A stretch of 64,000 nt of DNA from HGM04593 sp045631205 (GCA_045631205.1 JAZQUI010000026.1:1-64000), one strand, 5' to 3'; counted from the stretch's first letter, positions 8,062 to 16,234 are shown. Numbers and translations: made by a program. The notes: generated from the letters alone by a model not told the origin.

Positions 8062-8430
8062 GCGCACCGGCATGTGCGCCAGGTAATTGCAGGAGTAATG
8101 TTTAAAAGAAACCGGCACCGTAAGTAACACAATTAAAGGCCGTCGAAGGGGAGGAAACCGGCGAGGACATAGTGCGGTATGCCGTTATTTTACTTACAAC
8201 GCAATACCGCACGCTTCCGGAGCCCCGAAACTGAGACGAATAGCCTTTAATGACAAGCGAGGAACGAACGAGGGATGTTTCAATTCTTTGGAACAGCGTG
8301 AGCAGAGGCGCGAGCGACTGGTACGCCCCGTGTGCCGGGCGTTTTGTGCCCTTTTGAGCGACAAAAGGGCTATAAAAATTTACACAGAAACAAAAAAATA
8401 GCGGTTAGCGACACCGAGAACTTTAAAGAA
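8062..8430 (+). repeat. Copy B (full) of the structured intergenic repeat
   Basis: Boxes in order: hairpin GCGCACCGGCATGTGCGC (8062-8079), GGAGTAATGT (8092-8101), GCACCGT (8115-8121), a long-range 9-bp pairing of 8132-8140 with 8243-8251 enclosing a hairpin GTGCGGTAT/ATACCGCAC (8172-8212), GACAAGCGAG (8252-8261), a small hairpin near 8277-8293, GAGCGACTG (8312-8320), GTGCCGGGC (8332-8340), a hairpin with arms GCCCTTTTG and CAAAAGGGC around AGCGA (8348-8370), and CACCGAGAA (8412-8420). The same boxes recur in copy C at near-identical spacing. No reading frame fits a protein. It could be a structured RNA or a hairpin-ended mobile element. Confidence 0.7.
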
Positions 8431-8540
8431 TGTTTTTACAAGACACATTGCAGAATGTAATTGAGGACACACCAAGCATAATTACTCTCCCATTTGATGC
8501 ATCAAGGGGCGGAGTTTAAACCCATTGGTGCAGATTTGAA
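8431..8540. other. Spacer between the two convergent repeat copies
   Basis: These 110 nt contain no gene. They hold a perfect 12-nt palindrome TTGATGCATCAA (near 8495) and a GTTTAAAC palindrome near 8515. The segment AATTACTCTCCC near 8480 is largely complementary to GGGAGTAATT near 8571 inside copy C. Confidence 0.5.
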
Positions 8541-8928
8541 TATTCTTGCTTTTTGGTTCTCGGTGGCCCGGGAGTAATTCTCTCAATTAGCAAACCCTTT
8601 TCTCCTTCTTTTCGTGAGACGAAAAGAAGCAAAAGGCGCAGCACGCGAGTAAAATTAGGCGCTCCCCACTCTTGTTCGTGAATTGCCACAAAGTGGCAAT
8701 ATAACTCATTCGTGGCTCGCTTGTCGCGTGTCTCTTTCTCGCATTTACAGGGTGCTGTGCAACTCGTTCAGTTATCCGCGCTACGCACGTATAACTACAC
8801 ACTCAAACAATGCTCGCACTTTTTCCTGTAAATACTCGGATACACGCTGTAATTTTAACGGTGCTGCATGTTATTGACATTACTTCAACAATGAGATTCT
8901 TGCCATAGGAGCGCACCGGCATGTGCGC
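8541..8928 (-). repeat. Copy C (full, inverted) of the structured intergenic repeat
   Basis: On the minus strand the boxes are: hairpin stem GCGCAC/GTGCGC (8911-8928), GAAGTAATGT (8877-8886), GCACCGT (8858-8864), a 9-bp long-range pairing of 8825-8833 with 8743-8751 enclosing an AGTTAT...ATAACT hairpin, GACAAGCGAG (8716-8725), a hairpin ATTGCCAC/GTGGCAAT (8681-8699), GAGCG (near 8660), GTGCTGCGC (8636-8644), an 11-bp hairpin of arms CTTCTTTTCGT and ACGAAAAGAAG (8605-8629), CACCGAGAA (8557-8565) and AAAAGCAAGA. Box spacings match copy B (GCACCGT to GACAAGCGAG 130 versus 132 nt; GACAAGCGAG to the GTGC box about 70 nt in both). Confidence 0.7.
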
Positions 8929-9466
8929 ACAAAAAGATAATAATGACATATCACGTAGCATCGGCAAGCCGACACCTCACCTCACAAGAGGAGGGATTCT
9001 TGTAGCCGGCTGCCTCTACATAACAATTATATATTTGCCCGTAATCCGCCTAGAACTGCAAAGCAAAAATATTCCGAACACAACCATCGCTACAGCGCAC
9101 AACTACACGATGTTGTTGATTATCTAAAATAAAAAAGTATAAAGAAAGCGAAGGGGTTACACCCCAAAGAGATATAAACAAAAAAAGTTTTGCCGTACGA
9201 CGAGAACGATGAAACTCCGAGTAAAAAATGATTTGAGTGCCCTTATCCTTTGTAATCCACCGGCTCTCTAAAGCTACCCCGAAGGGATGTGGCCCGCCAT
9301 TGGAAACAGAAGCATTATCTCGGTTTTCTATAAAATTTGATGAGTTTCCCAGTCGCTCATACAGCAAAACCTATACAAATATATACCATTCACAACAGAG
9401 AAACAATAGCTGGCAAGAAAAAGATAAGATTTTAAATTAAAATCACATTTTTTCTAACCAAACAAC
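8929..9466. other. Gene-free stretch of unknown content
   Basis: No convincing gene. Small hairpins are visible: TCGGC/GCCGA near 8962, TGTAG/CTACA near 9000-9019, and GGGGTTACACCCC near 9152. A TATATTTG at 9030-9037 resembles a -7 element but has no -33 partner. GAGCGACTG, a box of the repeat family, recurs on the minus strand at 9351-9359 and may mark a decayed copy. A minus-strand reading frame at 9050-9367 has no recognisable domain. Confidence 0.4.
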
Positions 9467-9468
9467 AC

Positions 9469-9499
9469 AAAAAAACAGCCAAGATAATTCTTGGCTGTT
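9469..9499 (-). terminator. Terminator after rplT
   Basis: On the minus strand, arms AACAGCCAAG and CTTGGCTGTT (9474-9499) form a 10-bp stem with a 6-nt loop, followed by a run of T. It sits 22 nt after the rplT stop and ends the infC-rpmI-rplT transcript. Confidence 0.9.
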
Positions 9500-9520
9500 T
9501 TTTGTCTATGAAGGTGTGAA

Positions 9521-9868
9521 TTACTTCTTAACCTTATCCACGATAGCTTTGAAAGCTGCGGGGTTGTTCATAGCGAGGTCAGCGAGAACCTTACGGTTAA
9601 TCTCGATACCGGCTTTGTGAAGAGCACCCATCAACTGTGAGTAAGAAAGTCCCTCAAGACGAGCGGCTGCGTTGATACGCTGAATCCACAAAGCGCGGAA
9701 CTCGCGTTTCTTGTTACGACGGTCGCGGAACGCATAAGTAAGACCTTTCTCCCAAGTATTCTTGGCAACTGTCCACACATTTTTTCTTGCACCAAAGTAA
9801 CCTCTGGTCAAACCTAAAATTTTCTTTCTTCTTGCTCTTGAAGCAACGTGATTTACTGATCTTGGCAT
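9521..9868 (-). CDS. rplT: 50S ribosomal protein L20
   Basis: A 115-residue primary 23S rRNA-binding protein needed early in large-subunit assembly. The full bacterial L20 pattern is present: MPRSVNHVASRARRKKIL at the basic N-terminus, then YRDRRNKKREFRALWIQRINAA-like core (here YAFRDRRNKKREF), and the globular C-terminal part with NRKVLADLA. Length matches the family. It is the last gene of infC-rpmI-rplT, 80 nt after rpmI. Confidence 0.98.
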   Translation of the reverse strand: MPRSVNHVASRARRKKILGLTRGYFGARKNVWTVAKNTWEKGLTYAFRDRRNKKREFRALWIQRINAAARLEGLSYSQLMGALHKAGIEINRKVLADLAMNNPAAFKAIVDKVKK

Positions 9869-9948
9869 AGTTTTAAATCTTTTGAATGTTAGCGCCGTTC
9901 CTTTTTAACGAGCTTTTCTGCTAATACATTCGGTTAATAATACAATAC

Positions 9949-10146
9949 TTAACGCAATGACAACAATTCCTTAACACTCTTAACATTAGCAGCGTCAACA
10001 GTTGTAACGTGTACAAGGTTTCTCTTCTGCTTCTTTGTTTTCTTAGTCAGGATGTGACTGTGGAAAGCATGTTTTCTTTTAATTTTACCTGTTCCGGTAA
10101 GAGCGAATCTTTTTTTGGCACCGGAGTTAGTTTTAACTTTTGGCAT
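9949..10146 (-). CDS. rpmI: 50S ribosomal protein L35
   Basis: A 65-residue basic protein of the large ribosomal subunit. MPKVKTNSGAKKRFALTGTG and the KRKHAFHSHIL block are diagnostic. It lies between infC (59 nt upstream) and rplT, the universal order, and has the normal length. Confidence 0.98.
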   Translation of the reverse strand: MPKVKTNSGAKKRFALTGTGKIKRKHAFHSHILTKKTKKQKRNLVHVTTVDAANVKSVKELLSLR

Positions 10147-10205
10147 TTTATAAAAAATTAATAGTTAATATATATCGGTAGCGTACTATCCAACACTACT
10201 CGTTT

Positions 10206-10784
10206 TTATTCTTGGGTTTTGGGAGCCTCGGGTTTAGCGGGCTTCTCTTTCTTTGCAGGCGCTGCCTTTTTGGGCGACACGATAATTGTCATACGCTTAC
10301 CTTCGAGAACGGGCATCATATCGAGCTTTCCGTAATCTTCGAGGTCTTTTGCGAAACGGAGCAAAAGTATCTCGCCCTGCTCTTTGAAAAGGATTGAGCG
10401 ACCTTTGAAGAACACATAGGCCTTTACCTTGTCACCGTCCTGCAAGAAACTTATCGCGTGCTTGAGCTTGAAGTTGTAGTCGTGGTCGTCGGTCTGAGGG
10501 CCGAAACGAATCTCCTTAACATCGACTTTAACTTGCTTTGCCTTCTGCTCCTTCTGGCGTTTCTTCAACTGATAAAGAAATTTAGAATACTCTATCAAAC
10601 GACATACGGGAGGGTTGGCTGTGGGTGAAATTTCCACCAAATCGAGGCCTTTTTCGTCGGCTAGGTCAAGTGCCTTGCGCAAGGGAAGTACCATTGATTC
10701 CACATCATCGCCTACGATGCGCACCTCATTTGCACGAATCTGCTCGTTTATACGATATTGATTCTTAATGTTGTCGTTCTTCAT
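10206..10784 (-). CDS. infC: Translation initiation factor IF-3
   Basis: A 192-residue factor that prevents subunit joining and proofreads start-codon selection. The N domain (YRINEQIRANEVRIVGDD) and C domain (VKEIRFGPQTDDHDYNFKLKHA) are intact. An Ala/Lys/Pro-rich tail of about 20 residues extends beyond the usual C-terminus, as is common in Bacteroidetes. The start is a normal ATG, unlike the autoregulatory AUU of enterobacteria, so that type of feedback is not expected. A promoter at 10847-10877 precedes it. Confidence 0.97.
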   Translation of the reverse strand: MKNDNIKNQYRINEQIRANEVRIVGDDVESMVLPLRKALDLADEKGLDLVEISPTANPPVCRLIEYSKFLYQLKKRQKEQKAKQVKVDVKEIRFGPQTDDHDYNFKLKHAISFLQDGDKVKAYVFFKGRSILFKEQGEILLLRFAKDLEDYGKLDMMPVLEGKRMTIIVSPKKAAPAKKEKPAKPEAPKTQE

Positions 10785-10846
10785 TAATTGAGTTATGATA
10801 AAGTATTTTTAAATGTCTTTTCTGTGACGTTGCTAAAAAATCGACG

Positions 10847-10877
10847 CAAATTTACTACTTATTTATTACATAACGAA
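10847..10877 (-). promoter_or_regulatory. Promoter of infC-rpmI-rplT
   Basis: On the minus strand TTCG, a 19-nt spacer, then TAAATTTG at 10847-10854. The -7 element is an exact TAnnTTTG match. It gives infC its own start of transcription separate from thrS. Confidence 0.5.
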
Positions 10878-10945
10878 AAGGTTTAGCTCTTTTTTTTATG
10901 TTTTTTTCAAAAATAAACAGCAAAATATTGTTTTTCTACACAAGC

Positions 10946-10967
10946 AAAGCCCGCAAACGCGGGCTTT
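10946..10967 (-). terminator. Hairpin after thrS, terminator or attenuator
   Basis: A perfect 9-bp GC-rich stem, AAAGCCCGC with GCGGGCTTT and a 4-nt loop. It lies 27 nt beyond the thrS stop. On the minus strand the following bases are only moderately T-rich, so partial readthrough into infC is possible. Confidence 0.6.
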
Positions 10968-10993
10968 GGCTATTATTTTCTGCGGATTTACAA

Positions 10994-12958
10994 TCAGTTG
11001 GCAGGAGCTTGTTCCTTGCGTATGGCGCGTGTGCGAATCTCCTCGCTGATTGCTGTAATGAACTCGGCAAGCGGTTTCACGCCCTCGTCGCCTGCGAAAC
11101 GGCTGCGAACAGCAACTGTACCCTGCTCTTCCTCCTGCTGACCAAGAACGAGCATATAAGGAATGCGGCCGTTGCGGGCATCGCGTATCTTGTAACCGAT
11201 TTTCTCGGAACGGTTGTCAACCGAGCAGAGGATACCGTTTTTCTTAAGCTCGGCAGCCACTGAGTGAGCATAATCGCCATATTTCTCCGAAATGGGAAGC
11301 ACGCGCACCTGTTCGGGGCAGAGCCATGTGGGGAATTTACCTTCGTATTTCTCTATCAACCAAGCAAGAGTACGCTCGTAACATCCCATACTTGTGCGGT
11401 GGATGATGTAGGGGCGAACCTTCTCACCATTCTGGTCAATGTAGAACATATCGAACTGTGCCGCCAACAATGCGTCCCACTGAACGGTAATCATTGTATC
11501 CTCCTTGCCATAAACGTTCTTTGCGTTTATATCCACCTTGGGACCATAGAACGCTGCACCGCCTGTCTCTTCCACAAAAGGAATGTCGAGTTCCACAAGC
11601 ATTTCGCGTATGTGCTGCTGTGTCTGCTCCCAAACTTCGGCATCGCCGATATATTTCGCGCGATTCTCGGGATTCCATTTGGCAAGTACATAGGTTACAT
11701 CGTTCTGCAAGCCAAGTGTCTCCATTACGTGCTTTGCAAGTGCAAGACACTTCTTGAACTCCTCTACCATCTGGTCGGGGCGCACAATGAGGTGTCCCTC
11801 GCTGATGGTGAACTGGCGCACGCGGGTAAGACCGTGCATCTCACCTGAATCTTCGTTACGGAAGAGTGTAGATGTCTCGCTATAACGCAAGGGAAGGTCG
11901 CGGTAAGAGTGCTGTGTAGCCTTATATACATAATACTGGAAGGGACAGGTCATTGGACGGAGTGCAAACACCTCTTTGTCGTTCTCTTCATCGCCAAGAA
12001 CAAACATACCGTCTTTGTAGTGATCCCAATGTCCCGAGATTTTATAGAGGTCGCTCTTTGCCATAAGAGGTGTTTTGGTGCGGATATAACCCCACTCATT
12101 ATCCTCAATGTCCTCAATCCAGCGCTGCAATGTCTGAACGATTTTTGCGCCCTTAGGCATAAGAAGGGGCAAACCCTGACCAATTACATCGACAGTGGTG
12201 AAAAGTTCCATCTCACGACCAATCTTGTTGTGGTCAATATTCTTGATATGTTCAAGGTGTTCGAGATAAGCATCCAAATCCTCTTTTGTAAAGAATGCTG
12301 TACCGTAGATGCGGGCAAGAGCAGCATTGTTCTTGTCGGCACGCCAGTATGCGGTAGAGGTTGAAAGGAGCTTAAAGCCCTTGATAAGTCTTGTATTAAG
12401 CAAGTGGGGACCCATGCAGAGGTCTACAAAATCGTCCTGCGAATAGATTGTGATGTTCTCGCCCTCGGGGATTGCGTCGATGAGTTCCAGTTTGTAAGGC
12501 TCGTTCATCGCCTTCATCATCTCCACAGCCTCGGCACGAGAAACGCTCTTTCGCTCGATACGGGGATTAGATTTGATAATTTTCTTCATTTCCTTCTCAA
12601 TTTCGGCAAGGTTCTCCTTGGTAAAGGGAGGACAATCGAAATCGTAGAAGAAACCGGTTTCAGTAGCAGGGCCGATAGTGAGTTTAGCTTCGGGGAAGAA
12701 GTGCTTTACAGCCTCGGCCATAATGTGTGTAGCGGTGTGACGAAGAACGTGCAATGCCTCTTTGCTATCCAAGCCAACCAACTGTACATCGTTGCCATCG
12801 GCAGGTACATCGCGGAGGTCTATCACACTCTCGCCCACTTTTGCAGCTACTACGCTGTTCAAAAGTTTGGGGTCGATAGAAGAAATCAACTCAATGTAGG
12901 ATTTACCTTCAAAAGCGAATTCCTTGATATCGCCATCGGGGAAATTAAGTTTAATCAT
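10994..12958 (-). CDS. thrS: Threonyl-tRNA synthetase
   Basis: A class II synthetase of 654 residues that charges tRNA-Thr. It has all domains: TGS (about 1-60), the editing domain with HTATHIMAEA and YWRADKNN, the catalytic core (MTCPFQYYVYK, RYSETSTLFRNEDSGEMHGLTRVRQF-type motif 2, and HRTSMGCYERTLAWLIE motif 3), and the anticodon-binding domain (VRVLPIS to the end). It heads the conserved thrS-infC-rpmI-rplT cluster. A promoter-like TATCTTTG lies upstream at 13049-13056. Confidence 0.98.
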   Translation of the reverse strand: MIKLNFPDGDIKEFAFEGKSYIELISSIDPKLLNSVVAAKVGESVIDLRDVPADGNDVQLVGLDSKEALHVLRHTATHIMAEAVKHFFPEAKLTIGPATETGFFYDFDCPPFTKENLAEIEKEMKKIIKSNPRIERKSVSRAEAVEMMKAMNEPYKLELIDAIPEGENITIYSQDDFVDLCMGPHLLNTRLIKGFKLLSTSTAYWRADKNNAALARIYGTAFFTKEDLDAYLEHLEHIKNIDHNKIGREMELFTTVDVIGQGLPLLMPKGAKIVQTLQRWIEDIEDNEWGYIRTKTPLMAKSDLYKISGHWDHYKDGMFVLGDEENDKEVFALRPMTCPFQYYVYKATQHSYRDLPLRYSETSTLFRNEDSGEMHGLTRVRQFTISEGHLIVRPDQMVEEFKKCLALAKHVMETLGLQNDVTYVLAKWNPENRAKYIGDAEVWEQTQQHIREMLVELDIPFVEETGGAAFYGPKVDINAKNVYGKEDTMITVQWDALLAAQFDMFYIDQNGEKVRPYIIHRTSMGCYERTLAWLIEKYEGKFPTWLCPEQVRVLPISEKYGDYAHSVAAELKKNGILCSVDNRSEKIGYKIRDARNGRIPYMLVLGQQEEEQGTVAVRSRFAGDEGVKPLAEFITAISEEIRTRAIRKEQAPAN

Positions 12959-13048
12959 AATTGTATCTTTTTTTTATTTTTACTCAAAGAAACTGCAAGA
13001 GAAACAATAGCTTCGTCTTCCGAAACCTGCTTCGCAAGCAAATTATCG

Positions 13049-13081
13049 CAAAGATAAAATAAACGAGCGAAATAATATCAA
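13049..13081 (-). promoter_or_regulatory. Promoter of thrS
   Basis: On the minus strand TTGA (13078-13081), a 21-nt spacer, then TATCTTTG (13049-13056), an exact -7 match. This leaves a leader of about 85 nt before the thrS ATG. Confidence 0.55.
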
Positions 13082-13161
13082 GTTTACTTGAATATTTCAC
13101 AGCGAGTGAAAAAATATCTTTGAATTGGATTTATTATAAATGGGAAAAAGAGATAAGGTTT

Positions 13162-15162
13162 TTATTCTTCGGAATTCTTGTAACGCTTAATCACGTTATA
13201 GGCCGAGAAAATGCCCAGTTCACCGGCTTTGCTGAGGTCGGCAATGGCACGGTCGGTATTTCCAAGATAGAGGTGTGCAAGACCACGGTTAAAATAAGCC
13301 TCGGCAAATTTGTCATCTATTCTGACAGCTTCGCTATAATCGACAACTGCCGATTTAAAATCGTTCAACTTCACAAGCACATTTCCACGATTGAAGAAGC
13401 CCTGTGCAAAGTCGGGCATAATGGAAACAACCTTGTCCAAGTCTGCTTTTATTATACGATACTCCATATTTGGCAAGCCCGATTCCCGCTTCACAGCAAC
13501 ACCGCCGGCAGCATTCATTTGAGCAAGATGCTCGCCTTCGAGCATCTTGAAACGTACAATAGCTCTTGCAAAATAGATACTCCAAAGTTCACCGTCGAGA
13601 GTGAGCGCAGCATCAAGGTCGTCGAGAGCTGCATCGAGGTCTTGAACAAGATAATAGTCTATTGCACGAGCCAGACGAAGGTAGATATCTTCGGGATTCT
13701 CGTCGATGCTCTTCGACAAGGCATTGATGCTTGCAAAATGTCTTTCCACCTCGTTCGACGCCAGTGCACGTTCGTTATTTGTAAGTATTGCTCTGAACGG
13801 GAGTAATGCATTCTCGTTCATCTCCTCCAACGGCCTGTAATAACCCTCGTTACGGAGTTCCTTGTTATCCTCGTAATATGTAAGCACGAACAAAGGTTCG
13901 AGTTCTACAAGAGTATTACGGTTCTGCACTTTGCCGCGATACTCCGTGGCATATTCATTTCCGGGAGCGCTTTCGGAAGCAATCATTTTATTATAGTTGC
14001 GCACGTTACGGTCGGAGCGTTTACGGGTCTTTTCACCCTTGTCGCCGACACTACCCGACCGCCCCATCAAATTATCGGTCATACGTTGAAGAAGCCACGC
14101 TTCGTCTTGTTCGGCCCCCTTGACATCGCCCAACTTGCGACGGGCAGCCGCACGGCATTGATAGCCGTACTCAAAATTGGGAAAATCGTCGATAACGCGC
14201 GAATAATCGTCAACTGCGCCACGCAAATCACCAATCTGGTCGCGCAGAAGTGCACGGTTGAAACGTGCCATTGTATTATCCTCGTCGACATTCAGCACAA
14301 AATCAAAATCTTCAACGGCGCGGTTGTCGTCACCCACCTGCATACGCAGCAAGCCACGATTATAGTGCCCAACAAAACTTGCAGGTTCTATATATAGCGC
14401 CATATCATAGTCTTCCATAGCGCCACGCAAGTCGTTACGATGATATCGTATGAGCGCACGGTTAAGATAATCACCACCACGCCCTGGCATAAGTTCTATG
14501 GAACGGGTGATATCATCCTCGGCAGCCTCGTATCGTTCAAAATGTGAATTTACATACGCACGCATATCATAGACCTCGCACGAATAGGCATCGAGCGCAA
14601 CAGCCCTGTCAGCCATACGCACAGCCATCACACTATCGCCAAGTTCCATTGCGATGTGGGCACGCATAAGAGTTGCCACGGTGTAGTGCGGCGCAAAGAG
14701 CAACAGAGAGTCTACAATCTCGGCAGCACTCTCCCACCTTTCGCCCTGCATAGCCGTAGCCGCAAGATTCTGCCACAACATTGGGTTTTGCGGGTCGTAC
14801 TTTATAGCCTTGCGAAAATCGCTCATAGCACCTGTGATGCTGTCGAGCTTTGCACGACACATACCGCGCAACTGATAGTTGCGCGACACGTAAGGATTCT
14901 TGCCGATAGCCTCACCGAGGTCCTCTTCGGCACCTTTAAAATCGTCGAGATAATATTTCGCGAGCCCACGGAAGAAGTAGGGCTCGTGAAGGAAAGGTTT
15001 TGATTCTATAACCTTGTTGAAGTATTGGATAGAGAGCACATAATCCTCAAAGAAGAGCGCATTACGCCCTATGAGCATAATGCGTTCAGTGTTCAGCTGC
15101 GCCTTTAAAGGAAGCAGCAGAAAAAGTGCAAGAAGAGGTACTATGGCTCTGCGAAGCATCAT
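13162..15162 (-). CDS. Exported tetratricopeptide-repeat protein
   Basis: A 666-residue protein with a signal peptide (about 1-21) and roughly ten or more TPR units. Clear repeats occur at about 25-330 (for example PYFFRGLAKYYLDDFKGAEEDL and HYNRGLLRMQVGDDNRAVEDF). A charged non-TPR linker follows (about 370-460), then a second TPR block at the end (FNRGNVLVKLNDFKSAVVDYSEA). TPRs bind peptides or proteins, and no enzymatic domain is seen. It probably acts in the periplasm as a scaffold. Its ATG overlaps the stop of def (ATGA), so it is translated from the ruvX-def operon. Specific function unknown. Confidence 0.85.
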   Translation of the reverse strand: MMLRRAIVPLLALFLLLPLKAQLNTERIMLIGRNALFFEDYVLSIQYFNKVIESKPFLHEPYFFRGLAKYYLDDFKGAEEDLGEAIGKNPYVSRNYQLRGMCRAKLDSITGAMSDFRKAIKYDPQNPMLWQNLAATAMQGERWESAAEIVDSLLLFAPHYTVATLMRAHIAMELGDSVMAVRMADRAVALDAYSCEVYDMRAYVNSHFERYEAAEDDITRSIELMPGRGGDYLNRALIRYHRNDLRGAMEDYDMALYIEPASFVGHYNRGLLRMQVGDDNRAVEDFDFVLNVDEDNTMARFNRALLRDQIGDLRGAVDDYSRVIDDFPNFEYGYQCRAAARRKLGDVKGAEQDEAWLLQRMTDNLMGRSGSVGDKGEKTRKRSDRNVRNYNKMIASESAPGNEYATEYRGKVQNRNTLVELEPLFVLTYYEDNKELRNEGYYRPLEEMNENALLPFRAILTNNERALASNEVERHFASINALSKSIDENPEDIYLRLARAIDYYLVQDLDAALDDLDAALTLDGELWSIYFARAIVRFKMLEGEHLAQMNAAGGVAVKRESGLPNMEYRIIKADLDKVVSIMPDFAQGFFNRGNVLVKLNDFKSAVVDYSEAVRIDDKFAEAYFNRGLAHLYLGNTDRAIADLSKAGELGIFSAYNVIKRYKNSEE

Positions 15163-15716
15163 TTCAGCACACGCTTTGTTTTATAGGCGCAGTGAGCTTT
15201 ACCTTTGAGGAGGTTCATCAGACGGTTTTTGTTCATCTGACGACGTAAGGGTGAAAGACGGTCGGCAAAGACCTTGCCCTCGAGGTGGTCGAATTCGTGC
15301 TGCATAGCGCGTGCAAGGAAACCATCAACCCACTCGTCGTGCTCCTGGAAGTTCTCATCGAGATACTGCACGTGTATGCGTGTAGGGCGTGTAACCTTTT
15401 CGTGTATGCCTGGAAGGCTCAAACAACCCTCCTCAACAGAATCGGTTTCATCCGATGTTTCGATAATGTGTGCATTTATGTATACACGGCGAAAATCTTT
15501 GTACTCGGGGAAATCCTCGGAAAGAGCATCTAGGTCGAGCACCACCAAACGTATGGCAAGACCTATCTGCGGTGCTGCAAGACCGATACCCTCGGCCGCG
15601 TGCATTGTTTCAAACATATCCTCAATGAGTTTGGGAAGTTCGGGGTAATCGGGCGTAATATCTACGGCTACTTTTCGCAGCACTGTCTGCCCGTAGAGGT
15701 AAATAGGTAGTATCAT
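15159..15716 (-). CDS. def: Peptide deformylase
   Basis: A 185-residue metalloenzyme that removes the formyl group from nascent N-terminal methionine. All three motifs are present: GIGLAAPQIG, EEGCLSLPG (metal-binding Cys) and QHEFDHLEG (two metal His and the catalytic Glu). It lies between ruvX (18 nt upstream) and the TPR gene (4-nt overlap). The partner formyltransferase gene, fmt, is at 43532-44524. Confidence 0.97.
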   Translation of the reverse strand: MILPIYLYGQTVLRKVAVDITPDYPELPKLIEDMFETMHAAEGIGLAAPQIGLAIRLVVLDLDALSEDFPEYKDFRRVYINAHIIETSDETDSVEEGCLSLPGIHEKVTRPTRIHVQYLDENFQEHDEWVDGFLARAMQHEFDHLEGKVFADRLSPLRRQMNKNRLMNLLKGKAHCAYKTKRVLK

Positions 15717-15734
15717 ATTTTATTTGTTTGTTTT

Positions 15735-16157
15735 TCAATTACGCATTCTGCGGCTCTCCATATAGGATTGCAGTATTATGGTGGCACTGATTTCATCGAC
15801 AAGAGCCTTGTCGCGACGAGCCATCTTTCCAATTCCAGACTCAAGAATTGCACGCTGGGCAAGCACCGAAGTAAAGCGCTCGTCGTGATATTCCACAGGA
15901 ATTGCGGGCAAAATCTTGCGCAAACGGTTTACAAAAGGCTCTATGCGTCCCATATTTTCCGATGGACGGTTGTTCATCTGTTTGGGAAGGCCTACGATAA
16001 TTCTCTCCACCGGCTCGCGCTCCACATAAGAGAGAATAAATTTTTCGAGTTCAACAGTTGCCACCGTTGTAAGCCCGTTGGCAATAATCTGCAACTCGTC
16101 GGTAACGGCAATGCCGGTACGTTTCTTTCCGTAGTCTATCGCTAAAATTCGTGCCAT
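15735..16157 (-). CDS. ruvX: RuvX/YqgF family Holliday-junction resolvase-like nuclease
   Basis: A 140-residue RNase H-fold protein. AIDYGKKRTGIAVTD provides the first catalytic Asp, IIVGLPKQMN the second strand, DERFTS and the C-terminal KALVDEISATIIL the remaining acidic residues. The family is linked to 16S rRNA 5'-end processing in E. coli and to Holliday-junction cleavage in other work. It starts an apparent ruvX-def-TPR operon. Confidence 0.93.
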   Translation of the reverse strand: MARILAIDYGKKRTGIAVTDELQIIANGLTTVATVELEKFILSYVEREPVERIIVGLPKQMNNRPSENMGRIEPFVNRLRKILPAIPVEYHDERFTSVLAQRAILESGIGKMARRDKALVDEISATIILQSYMESRRMRN

Positions 16158-16234
16158 AATTCACTTTATCCGTTACAAAGGTAGCCAAAATAGTCGGAAC
16201 GTGAGAGATAAGATTTGTGAAAAATGCTTTAATA

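Noticed and set aside
8100..8300. RNase P RNA, suggested by GAGGAAACCGG near 8150
   Set aside because: The remaining conserved RNase P regions are not found, and the segment belongs to the multi-copy repeat.
8587..8802. A 71-codon minus-strand frame within repeat copy C
   Set aside because: It is wholly inside the structured repeat, and the matching part of copy B is not open in the same frame.
8062..8928. CRISPR array or transposon with terminal inverted repeats
   Set aside because: There is no regular short repeat-spacer pattern, and no transposase is present. The inverted arrangement comes from two elements facing each other.
9050..9367. A 105-codon minus-strand frame in the gene-free region
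   Set aside because: No recognisable domain, no promoter or terminator of its own, and it lies in sequence rich in small hairpins. It is more likely non-coding.
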